Shown here: one piece after another, positions 36,501 to 43,391 of the stretch
Layout of the letters: each line of letters starts with the position of its first letter
How positions within the stretch are numbered: the stretch's first letter is position 1
Assembly: GCF_014651075.1 (NCBI RefSeq)
Contig: NZ_BMWE01000028.1
Coordinates: 1-64,000, forward strand
Direction of reading: 5' to 3'
Origin: Streptomyces djakartensis
Lineage (GTDB): Bacteria > Actinomycetota > Actinomycetes > Streptomycetales > Streptomycetaceae
Length of the DNA: 64,000 nt
The notes under the pieces: generated by a model
Told to the model about the DNA's origin: nothing
Database searches by the model: none
Seen by the model: the letters and a program-made list of their open reading frames with translations, nothing else
Made by a program: the position numbers and the translations under genes

Positions 36501-38529
36501 TCTGGGTCTCGGCAAGCTTGGCCTTGGCGACGTCACGGGCCGCCTTGGCGCTCTGCGCCTGTACGGCGGCGGCGTCAGCGGCGGCCTTCGCCTGAGCCCG
36601 GGCCTCGTTCGCGGCGGCCGTACGGAACGCCGCCTTCGACTGGGCGGTCTGTGTCACGGCACGGGCGGCGATGGTCGCGCTGTCACCGGCGGAGGCGCGG
36701 GTGGCCGCGTAGGCCGTGTCACCGGCCTTGGACAGCGCCTCGAGCGCGGCCGACGACGCCTTGGTGACCTGCGCCTTCTGCTGGCCGACCAACAACGCGC
36801 GGCCTCGTGGCGCGCCCGCCTTGTCGGCGATCGCGTAGGCGCCCTGCAAGGCGGTGTCTGTTTCTGTGGCGGCCTTCTTGGCCGCGGCTGCCTGGGCCTT
36901 GATCAGGTCGAGCTGCTCCTTGGCCTCGGCCTGGGCGTCCGCGATGCCCTTCTTCGCCTTGTCGAACTGGGTCTTGGTGGGATAGTCGAGGTCTTCGGTG
37001 CCGTTGTGACCCGACGGGGCGATGTCAAACTGCTGCTGCTTCTTGCCGGTGCACTCCCACATCCGGCCGTCCCGGCTGTTGGTGTAGTCAACCAGGTCGA
37101 GGCAGCTATCGGTCGCCGGGTTGTACAGGCGGGTGATGCCGTGCGTGCCGTACTCCCACTTCTGGGAGACGCCACTGGTGCAGGGCATGATCACCACGGC
37201 TGTCCCGTTGGTGCTCGCGCCGCCCTTCACGGTCAGGCACTTGCCCGAATTCGAGTTGACCAGGGTGTCGCCGCTGATCTGCCACTTCTGGGCCGCGCTG
37301 CCGTTGCAGGTGTAGATCTGCACAGGCGTGCCGTTGTCCTTCTTGCCGCCCGCCACGTCGAGGCACTTGTCGGAGGCCCCGTTGGCGTGCACGACGAACG
37401 GACTGTCGCCGATCCAACCGGGGCCGCCGGGGGACCACCAGTCCTGCCAGCGGGTGAGGTGGTCGGCGATCCAGGACTGACCGAGCATCTCTCCCATGGC
37501 ACGAGCACCCGTGGAGAGGGCCTTGGTGGCGCCCTTGTTGGCGGTCAGAATCTGGTTGCGCTGTCTGGCCTGGGCGGCGATCTCCTGCTGCCACTCGGCG
37601 GACGCGGCGGCGACCTCCTTGCCGAGGACCTTGTTCGGATCGACGGGCCCGCGCCAGGCGCAGGAGGCGAACCGGGTCTTCAGGCCCTCGACGGCCAGCC
37701 GGAACTCAAGGCTGCCGGGCTCGGGAGCGGTGCGCGGGAACCCACCCGAGGCCAGGAACAGACGAGCGTTGTCCGCGCTCGTCGGCTCCATGCCCCAGTT
37801 CACCAGGTGCTCCCACGCCTGGTGCTCCTCGTACGCCTGATGCCACTGCGGTGTAGGCAGCGTGGGGTCCGGATCGCGTCCGTACAGCGGGGTTCCGAGG
37901 TCCTTCACGGCCTTGACGGTGACCTTGTCCGCCTTCGGGGTCGGGTCCTCGTAGAACCCGCTCTCGTCCACCCACATGCGCTCGCCGACCCAGGCGCCGA
38001 GCCCGGTCTGGTCGAAGAAGTCATCCCCGCGACCCGCCGTCCCCGGCGGCCACTCGAAGTCGGCGACGTTCTTGAACCCGCCCGGGTAGGGAAGTCCGGA
38101 GATGGGCTTCTCCCAGACGTCCAAGCGGGCATAGAGCGAGTCGCCGAGTGCGTGCGCCTCGTCCCGGTCCTTCTTGTACGCCACGGCGAGCGGGGTGTCG
38201 GTCCAGTACTCCCGATTCGCCGCGGTGTGCAGCTTGTCCGGCGTCTGATTCAGCCCGTCCTGCGCGACACCGAACATGCTCGGCCCGCCGAGTCGCAACA
38301 CGCCGGCCAGCACGCACTGGTCCTCCCGGAGCTGCTCGGCGGCCTCGGCGTCGAAACCGTCGTAGCTGTCGGCAACCGGGACCATGTCGTCCTGCGCATA
38401 GCGGCCCAGCAGGCCCGGCTGGACCGCCAGGCCACCCAGCAGGCTGACCGCCACGGTGGACGTCAGGACGGGTGTGAGAAGTCCAGATCTACGTCGTAAG
38501 GGTCTGAGAAGCTGTCGTATGGGGCGCAC
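33559..38529 (-). CDS. Secreted polymorphic toxin: ricin-B lectin, giant coiled coil, Hint, C-terminal RNase-like domain
   Basis: 1656-aa protein. Residues 1-45: basic start then hydrophobic TPVLTSTVAVSLLGGLAV, a signal peptide or anchor. 50-370: unknown globular part. About 378-503: ricin-B (QxW) lectin repeats, KCLDVAGG, AQKWQIS, KCLTVKGG, SQKWEY, SCLDLVDY. About 515-1155: Ala-rich coiled coil. About 1356-1500: Hint/pretoxin module, NSFPGDTRVLMADGSRKVI, TTAGHKIRTDERGW, ending ADVLVHNC, the autocleavage junction. 1501-1656: toxin domain with HTLKEHVRPNAAEAFRLA, YSSLGKRYL and FVVKTAYPK, which resembles the CdiA-type RNase A-like/BECR group. GTG 38529 has AAGGGA upstream. The next gene is the probable immunity gene. 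Target RNA or DNA is not known. Confidence 0.88.
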   Translation of the reverse strand: MRPIRQLLRPLRRRSGLLTPVLTSTVAVSLLGGLAVQPGLLGRYAQDDMVPVADSYDGFDAEAAEQLREDQCVLAGVLRLGGPSMFGVAQDGLNQTPDKLHTAANREYWTDTPLAVAYKKDRDEAHALGDSLYARLDVWEKPISGLPYPGGFKNVADFEWPPGTAGRGDDFFDQTGLGAWVGERMWVDESGFYEDPTPKADKVTVKAVKDLGTPLYGRDPDPTLPTPQWHQAYEEHQAWEHLVNWGMEPTSADNARLFLASGGFPRTAPEPGSLEFRLAVEGLKTRFASCAWRGPVDPNKVLGKEVAAASAEWQQEIAAQARQRNQILTANKGATKALSTGARAMGEMLGQSWIADHLTRWQDWWSPGGPGWIGDSPFVVHANGASDKCLDVAGGKKDNGTPVQIYTCNGSAAQKWQISGDTLVNSNSGKCLTVKGGASTNGTAVVIMPCTSGVSQKWEYGTHGITRLYNPATDSCLDLVDYTNSRDGRMWECTGKKQQQFDIAPSGHNGTEDLDYPTKTQFDKAKKGIADAQAEAKEQLDLIKAQAAAAKKAATETDTALQGAYAIADKAGAPRGRALLVGQQKAQVTKASSAALEALSKAGDTAYAATRASAGDSATIAARAVTQTAQSKAAFRTAAANEARAQAKAAADAAAVQAQSAKAARDVAKAKLAETQKAEADAKAAAADAKAKRLAAEAEEVRAKAERDTAAAKQAEAAQHKENAQGYAAKAKDAKNKAEAAESTARAKRQDAEAARDRAKGKRDSAWDAANKANAARAKANAKDAYAEAHESDSDAKESRAAADAADKHADDAEGAAASARSEANLATQAAADADAAATRSEAAAKRARSEADAAHAAKLRADAAVKTATSAAADAIKASQDAASAARSAVELADEAEKHAADAKKQADASKAEAARAVAGAADAAGHAHTTAQAAEDAGNAAQQVAAPANDAVQLGAPYVTTDSAAGLAVLAGQSSKTIAEQQRAVAEAHAANAQKNAEQARSLANAAKGDAKAAYTLAAEAAGFAADARKSAKEALGYAAEAAEYAADAQASLARTIEYNRKATADAEAADKAAGRAENYATQARASADQAALDAAAARTAAAEAEQAAKDARAAAQRADAEATRAEEAAKDAQKYAESAQQAADEAARREANQVVQDGAGTGVGGVFYIVDKITEAGPAKPLDKCEYVPQGCTVTYELHLDITVSYYFCANPEVPATETGCPQADTVFLKTETLRDQKQKWTHHFSFGEITRMGWQNLFGDTVGAVLYEIVLGDVARCYHGDKSSCAWFASNFIPGKVFTKIADGIRALDAALKTGVGVADAFKALKALDVDPATLARLEAGVNAYEDVITTCKVNSFPGDTRVLMADGSRKVIRDVREGDQVVAADPVTGRLRAASVTDTFRHDTERLVTIGLAGGSSLDTTAGHKIRTDERGWVLASELRPGNRLIGPDGKLRVVTDVRDRSGLAARRVYDLTVNGLHTFYVRTEGPEAADVLVHNCLNLGDEDLPRMVEKYGEEIHTLKEHVRPNAAEAFRLARRKGGPNSVWTSQEIAQQAVDRVVGDFFSKRLPGGEKVFDENKWQKFRDWASRARDGEQYQTITGRWDAYSSLGKRYLPDGRTIEDAGNEVVVILMKVKGHNGQNRYGFVVKTAYPK

Positions 38530-38814
38530 CAGCGCATCCCTTCATCGCATGGCAGCGAACGGGGACACCACTACGGCAGGGCATGCGTGGAGGGCCGGTT
38601 GCACGGCACAACGATCTGTCCCCCGTGGCGACGGTGTCCCCCCGGTCGCCTGTGGTCACGCGCGACGACGAAGTGGTCGGCTCCGTCAAGCGCGGCGATC
38701 ACCATATATGCACAGGGTGGGTGGCGAGCAAGGACATTGGCGCGCACCTGCGCCATGGATGTGAAGACCGGGCGGGGCACTGAAACCTCCCTGCCCCACC
38801 CCAGCCCGGGCGCC

Positions 38815-40515
38815 TCAGAACCCGGCAGGCTCCGTGTACACCCCCCACTCGTCCCGCAGCACCCCGCAGATCTCCCCCAGCGTCGCCTCCGCCCGCACGG
38901 CGTCCAGCATCGGCTCGATCATGTTCGCGCCGGACCGCGCCGCGGCCAGCATGCCGTCGAGGGCGGTGCGGACCCGTGCGTCGTCGCGGCCGGCCTTCCG
39001 CTCGGCGAGCACCCGGACCTGTTCCCTCTCCACCTCGTGGCTGACCCGGAGGATCTCCAGGTCCCCGGTCACGGAGCCGGTGTGGACGTTCACGCCGACG
39101 ACCTTCTTGTCGCCCTTCTCCAGTGCCTGCTGGTAGCGGAACGCGGACTCGGCGATCTCCCCGGTGAACCAGCCGTCCTCGATGCCCCGCAGGATCCCGG
39201 AGGTGATCGGACCGATCGGGTGCCGCCCGTCGGGGTGCGCCCGCAGCCCCCGCTCCCTGATCTGCTCGAAGATCTTCTCCGCGTCCGCCTCGATCCGGTC
39301 GGTCAGCTGCTCCACGTACCAGGAGCCGCCCAGCGGGTCGGCGACGTTGCCGACCCCGGTCTCCTCCATCAGCACCTGCTGGGTGCGCAGCGCGATCTCC
39401 GCGGCCTGTTCGCTGGGCAGGGCCAGCGTCTCGTCGAGGGCGTTGGTGTGCAGGGAGTTCGTCCCGCCGAGCACGGCGGCCAGCGCCTCGACGGCCGTCC
39501 GTACGACGTTGTTGTACGGCTGCTGCGCGGTGAGGGAGACGCCGGCCGTCTGGGTGTGGAAGCGCAGCCACTGCGCCTTCTCGGACTTCGCCCCGTAGAC
39601 GTCGCGCATCCAGCGGGCCCAGATGCGGCGTGCGGCGCGGAACTTCGCGATCTCCTCGAAGAAGTCGACGTGCGCGTCGAAGAAGAAGGACAGGCCGGGG
39701 GCGAACACGTCCACGTCCAGGCCGCGCGACAGACCCAGCTCGACGTACCCGAAGCCGTCCGCCAGCGTGTAGGCCAGCTCCTGCGCGGCCGTCGCCCCGG
39801 CCTCGCGGATGTGGTAGCCGGAGACGGAGAGCGGCTTGTACGCGGGGATGCCGGCCGCGCAGTGCTCCATCAGGTCGCCGATCAGCCGAAGGTGCGGCTC
39901 GGGCTGGAAGAGCCACTCCTTCTGGGCGATGTACTCCTTGAAGATGTCCGTCTGGAGCGTGCCGTTCAGGACGGACGGGTCGACGCCCTGCCGTTCCGCC
40001 GCCACCAGGTACATGCAGAAGACGGGGACGGCGGGCCCGCTGATGGTCATGGACGTCGTGACGTCGCCCAGCGGGATGTCCTTGAACAGGACCTCCATGT
40101 CGGCGGCCGAGTCGATGGCGACACCGCAGTGCCCGACCTCGCCCAGCGAGCGCGGGTCGTCGGAGTCGCGGCCCATGAGCGTCGGCATGTCGAAGGCGAC
40201 CGAGAGCCCGCCTCCGCCGTTGCGGAGGATCATCTTGTAGCGCTCGTTGGTCTGCTCCGCGTTGCCGAACCCGGCGAACTGCCGGATCGTCCACGTACGC
40301 CCTCGGTAGCCGGTCGCGTAAAGGCCTCGGGTGAAGGGGTACTCCCCCGGCCAGCCGATCCGCTCGAAGCCCTCGTAGGTGTCCCCGGGCCGGGGGCCGT
40401 ACACCGGCTCCACCGGGTCCCCGGAGAGCGTGGTGAAGTCGGCGTCGCGCTTGCGCGCGGTGTCGTAGCGGGCCTGCCAGCGGCGGCGGCCTTCCTCTAT
40501 GGCGTCAGCGTCCAT
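38815..40515 (-). CDS. icmA: Isobutyryl-CoA mutase large subunit
   Basis: 566-aa B12-dependent mutase subunit converting isobutyryl-CoA to n-butyryl-CoA, linking valine breakdown to polyketide precursor supply. It has the TIM-barrel substrate domain only; the small cobalamin-binding subunit is not in this window. Residues that separate ICM from methylmalonyl-CoA mutase are visible: Phe80 in TIRQFAGFG where MCM has Tyr, and Gln198 in FKEYIAQKEW where MCM has Arg. The length equals the family's 566. A 24-bp palindrome sits just upstream of the start. meaB and methylmalonyl-CoA epimerase lie 18-20 kb away. Confidence 0.94.
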   Translation of the reverse strand: MDADAIEEGRRRWQARYDTARKRDADFTTLSGDPVEPVYGPRPGDTYEGFERIGWPGEYPFTRGLYATGYRGRTWTIRQFAGFGNAEQTNERYKMILRNGGGGLSVAFDMPTLMGRDSDDPRSLGEVGHCGVAIDSAADMEVLFKDIPLGDVTTSMTISGPAVPVFCMYLVAAERQGVDPSVLNGTLQTDIFKEYIAQKEWLFQPEPHLRLIGDLMEHCAAGIPAYKPLSVSGYHIREAGATAAQELAYTLADGFGYVELGLSRGLDVDVFAPGLSFFFDAHVDFFEEIAKFRAARRIWARWMRDVYGAKSEKAQWLRFHTQTAGVSLTAQQPYNNVVRTAVEALAAVLGGTNSLHTNALDETLALPSEQAAEIALRTQQVLMEETGVGNVADPLGGSWYVEQLTDRIEADAEKIFEQIRERGLRAHPDGRHPIGPITSGILRGIEDGWFTGEIAESAFRYQQALEKGDKKVVGVNVHTGSVTGDLEILRVSHEVEREQVRVLAERKAGRDDARVRTALDGMLAAARSGANMIEPMLDAVRAEATLGEICGVLRDEWGVYTEPAGF

Positions 40516-40523
40516 ACTCTCGA

Positions 40524-40547
40524 ATTTACTAGGACGTCCTAGTAAAT
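40524..40547 (-). promoter_or_regulatory. 24-bp perfect palindrome at the icmA promoter
   Basis: Perfect palindrome centred on GGACGTCC with outer TTACTA/TAGTAA, ending 9 nt from the icmA start. Placement over the start region suggests a repressor site. Half-sites TTACT/AGTAA recur at 30152 and 30284. Confidence 0.65.
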
Positions 40548-40611
40548 GTCGATGGCAGACCGCCGTACGTTGCTCCGTACGGCGGTACGGTCGCGCCTCG
40601 GCCCGGCGCGG

Positions 40612-40950
40612 TTACGCCTTGGCGGGCGCCGGCGAGTCCTGCGCGACCCTGGCCTCGAGCTCGTGGCTGATCCTGCGCTCCACGAAGAAGGCGGCCGTCG
40701 GGATGGTCCCGGCGAGCAGCACCCACAGCTGCTTGGCGACCGGCCACTTCGCCTTGGAACCCAGGTCGAAGGCGAAGACGAGGTACACGACGTACAGCCA
40801 GCCGTGCGCGATGCTGACGACGCGCGTGAAGTCGGCCGCGCCGTTCAGGTCGAGCACATACTTGCCGATCATGCCCAGGACCAGCAGGACCAGCAGCACG
40901 CCGGTGACGTAGGCCATCACGCGGTAGCGGGTCAGCACGCTCTTTTTCAT
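40612..40950 (-). CDS. DUF3817 small membrane protein
   Basis: 112-aa protein with three membrane segments (VMAYVTGVLLVLLVLGMIGKY, VVSIAHGWLYVVYLVFAFDL, LWVLLAGTIPTAAFFVERRI) and the family's HG (AHGWLY) and ERR features. It is a paralogue of the protein at 52097-52441. It lies between icmA and a MarR gene on the same strand. Function unknown. Confidence 0.85.
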   Translation of the reverse strand: MKKSVLTRYRVMAYVTGVLLVLLVLGMIGKYVLDLNGAADFTRVVSIAHGWLYVVYLVFAFDLGSKAKWPVAKQLWVLLAGTIPTAAFFVERRISHELEARVAQDSPAPAKA

Positions 40951-40993
40951 GCCGTCGAGCGTAACGACCCGTTCCGGGAGATCTTGCCCCGGG

Positions 40994-41503
40994 TCAGGCC
41001 TCCTCGAAGTCCCCGGCGGCGATCCGCAGGGGCCGGAGCATGGCGAAGATCTCCGCGCACTCCTCCGCGTCGTACGCCCCGAGCCCGAAGTCCATCGCCA
41101 TCAGGTCGCGGGTGGCCGCCTCGACGACCTCGCGCCCCTTGTCGGTGATGCTGGCGAGGGTGCCGCGCCCGTCGTTGGGGTTGGGCCGCTTGGCGACGAG
41201 CCCCGACCTCACCAGCCGGTCCACGGTGTTCGTCACGGACGTCGGATGCACCATGAGCCGCTCACCGATCCTCGACATCGGCAGCTCGCCGGACTTCGAG
41301 AAGGTGAGCAGCACCAGCGCCTCGTACCGCGCGAACGTCAGCCCGTACGGCTTGACCACCGCGTCGACCTCGGCGAGCAGGATCTGCTGGGCACGCATGA
41401 TCGAGGTGATCGCGGCCATGGACGGCACGTTTCCCCAGCGCTGCTTCCAGCGTTCGTCGGCACGCGCGATCGGATCGAAGGAGAGACTGAGCGGCTTCGG
41501 CAC
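40994..41503 (-). CDS. MarR-family regulator
   Basis: 169-aa winged-helix regulator. DNA-binding region: ARYEALVLLTFSKSGELPMS, RIGERLMVHPTSVTNTVDRL and the wing KRPNPNDGRGTLASIT. A dimer helix precedes it (IMRAQQILLAEVDAVVKPYG). GTG 41503 is preceded by TAAGGT with a 7-nt gap, so the transcript may be leaderless. Followed by the DUF3817 gene after 43 nt. Target and ligand unknown. Confidence 0.87.
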   Translation of the reverse strand: MPKPLSLSFDPIARADERWKQRWGNVPSMAAITSIMRAQQILLAEVDAVVKPYGLTFARYEALVLLTFSKSGELPMSRIGERLMVHPTSVTNTVDRLVRSGLVAKRPNPNDGRGTLASITDKGREVVEAATRDLMAMDFGLGAYDAEECAEIFAMLRPLRIAAGDFEEA

Positions 41504-41510
41504 GAACCCG

Positions 41511-41516
41511 ACCTTA
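41511..41516 (-). promoter_or_regulatory. -10 element of a leaderless MarR gene
   Basis: On the minus strand TAAGGT, 7 nt, then GTG 41503, with no ribosome site. Confidence 0.45.
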
Positions 41517-41535
41517 CCGGCCGGTCACATGGTGG

Positions 41536-41883
41536 TCAGCCCTGTCTCGGCTTTCGGGCACCGGGGTCTTCGGGCACGATCTCGAAGACCCCGGTCCACC
41601 GGTCGTCGTGCAGGCAGGCGTTCATCGGCCCGACCAGCGCGGCGTGGTCCGGGTCGGTGCGCCACCGCTTGATGGCCTCGAAGCTCTCCCACTCACTGGT
41701 GAGCAGCCACTGGCCGGGGTCGTCCAGGGAGCGGCAGAGCTGTTCGCGCAGATGTCCGGGAGAGCGGACGGCGCGTTCGAGCACGTCCTGATAGGACTCG
41801 ACGAACTCCGCTTCCCTGCCCTCCAGGACGCGCAGCAGCCGCACCACCCGCACCGGGGCCGGCGCCGCGTTCCGCTCCGTCAC
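41536..41883 (-). CDS. ABM-type (antibiotic biosynthesis monooxygenase-like) protein of the pigment cluster
   Basis: 115-aa ferredoxin-like fold protein (VRVVRLLRVLEGREAEFVES, SPGHLREQLCRSLDDPGQWL, TSEWESFEAIKRWRTDPDH). Similar to the N-terminal half of the larger SchA/CurD-type protein at 50425-51543, which shows [23 protein letters not shown] 41883 overlaps the P450 stop (GTGA), so it is translationally coupled. Likely an oxygenase or cyclisation helper acting on the pigment polyketide. Confidence 0.82.
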   Translation of the reverse strand: MTERNAAPAPVRVVRLLRVLEGREAEFVESYQDVLERAVRSPGHLREQLCRSLDDPGQWLLTSEWESFEAIKRWRTDPDHAALVGPMNACLHDDRWTGVFEIVPEDPGARKPRQG

Positions 41884-43145
41884 GACGGGTCGAGGACGAC
41901 GGGCAGCTCGGCCAGCCCGCGGAAGGCGGGGAACGGCACGGTCAGCCAGCGTGCCTCCTCCGGCTCCACGGCCAGTTCCATGCGGGGGTGGCGCTGGAAG
42001 AGCGTGGTGAGGGCGACCTGCATCTCCAGCCGCGCCAGCGGGGCCCCGATGCAGTAGTGCGGGCCGAGACCGAACGCGAGGTGGGTCGCCTGGACGTTCG
42101 GGCGCTCGACGTCCATGTCGTCCGGGTCGGCGAACATCTCCGGGTCCCGGTTGGCCGACGTGAGGGAGATCTGCACCAGCGCGCCCTTGGGGATGACGGT
42201 GTCGCGCATCTTGATGTCTTCCGTGGCGTAGCGGAACGTCGAGTTCTCCACCGAGGTCTCGAACCGGAAGATCTCCTCGACGGCCGCGGCCATGGCCTCG
42301 GGGCCCCTCGTGGCCAGGCGCTTCTGCTCGGGCCGGCAGAGCAGGTGGTAGACGGCGTTGCCGATCTGGTACGCGGTCGACTTGTGCCCCGCGAACAGCA
42401 GCACCCACGCGGTCGAGACGAGTTCGCCGTCGGTGAGCGCGCCGTCCTGGTCCTGTGCCGTGACGAGCGCGCTGAGCAGGGCGCCGTCCGGCTCCCGCCG
42501 CTTGCGCGCGATCAGGTCCACCAGGTAGTCGCGCAGGTTCCCCTCGGCGATTTCGAGCGCCTTGCGCGCCTCCGGGCCGAAGCCCGTCTGAGCGACGGTG
42601 GCGGACCACTCCTGGGCCTGCTTGCGCTCGTTCTCCGGGACGCCCAGGAGCTCACAGATCACGTGCAGCGGCAGCGGGAAGCAGAACTCCGGGAGCAGGT
42701 TCACCGGTTCCGAGGCCGGGCAGGCGTCGAGCAGGCCGTCCGTGATCTTCTGGACCTGCGTGCGCAGCGACTCCACCCGCTTGGGGGTGAAGGTGGAGCC
42801 GACGATCCTGCGGAGCCTGGTGTGCTTCGGCGGGTCCGAGAACAGCATGTTGTCGTCCAGCGCGATCGACGAGTCGCCGAAGATCCGGTGGTAGGCGTCG
42901 ATGGCGCCGTACATGTCCTTGCTCAGCCGGGGGTCGGCCAGGGCGGCGCGGGCGTCGTCGTACCGGGTGACGAGGTAGGTGTCGACCCCGTGCGGGGGCG
43001 ACAGCGGGCACACCGGTGCCTGCGACCTGAGCGCGGCGTAGACGGGATGCGGGTTCGCGCGGAACTCCCGGCTGCAGGCCGAGGCCGCGGCGGCGGCCTC
43101 TTCGGACGACATTTCCTCGGACTCGGATGCGAACGCTTGCGTCAT
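41880..43145 (-). CDS. Cytochrome P450 of the pigment cluster, altered I-helix
   Basis: 421-aa soluble P450. Haem ligand loop HLAFGLGPHYCIGAPLAR and ExxR segment EEIFRFE are intact. In the I-helix the sequence is LLFAGHKSTAYQ where bacterial P450s usually have AGHETT, so the acid before the conserved Thr is Lys and the Thr pair is Ser-Thr. That acid-alcohol pair normally delivers protons to bound oxygen, so activity may be atypical or substrate-assisted. Divergent from the FAD hydroxylase and coupled to the ABM gene. A tailoring role on the spore-pigment polyketide is inferred from position. Confidence 0.9.
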   Translation of the reverse strand: MTQAFASESEEMSSEEAAAAASACSREFRANPHPVYAALRSQAPVCPLSPPHGVDTYLVTRYDDARAALADPRLSKDMYGAIDAYHRIFGDSSIALDDNMLFSDPPKHTRLRRIVGSTFTPKRVESLRTQVQKITDGLLDACPASEPVNLLPEFCFPLPLHVICELLGVPENERKQAQEWSATVAQTGFGPEARKALEIAEGNLRDYLVDLIARKRREPDGALLSALVTAQDQDGALTDGELVSTAWVLLFAGHKSTAYQIGNAVYHLLCRPEQKRLATRGPEAMAAAVEEIFRFETSVENSTFRYATEDIKMRDTVIPKGALVQISLTSANRDPEMFADPDDMDVERPNVQATHLAFGLGPHYCIGAPLARLEMQVALTTLFQRHPRMELAVEPEEARWLTVPFPAFRGLAELPVVLDPS

Positions 43146-43332
43146 GGCTGGTCCCCGGGGCAGAAGTTCCGTCGGTCGGACACACCGTTTCCCGTGCGGC
43201 GTCGCGCGGCAAACGCTGCTGGGCCATACGGGGTGGAGCCCCGTGAATGTCGCGCGAAAAAGCGCGGTTGACCCGGCCGGCGTATTCCGGGAAGCCTCGG
43301 ATCGCGTCCTCGGTCTTCGCTTGGTAAACGTT

Positions 43333-43353
43333 TTGGACGGACCAGTCCGCCAA
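43333..43353. promoter_or_regulatory. Dyad between P450 and FAD hydroxylase
   Basis: Arms TTGGACGGAC and GTCCGCCAA around CA form a near-perfect dyad in the 246-bp divergent promoter region, 40-60 nt upstream of the hydroxylase start. Possible operator for a developmental regulator. Confidence 0.35.
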
Positions 43354-43391
43354 TCCGCGGTCTGGGCAGTCGCCGAATGCTGAGGAAGCCA

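Noticed and set aside
35557-38499. 980-codon plus-strand frame opposite the toxin
   Set aside because: Antisense of Ala-rich coiled-coil and lectin coding; Leu/Gly/Arg-rich product without motifs.
38530-38814. Gene between icmA and the toxin
   Set aside because: Only short frames of poor composition; the space is the icmA 3' end and the toxin promoter.
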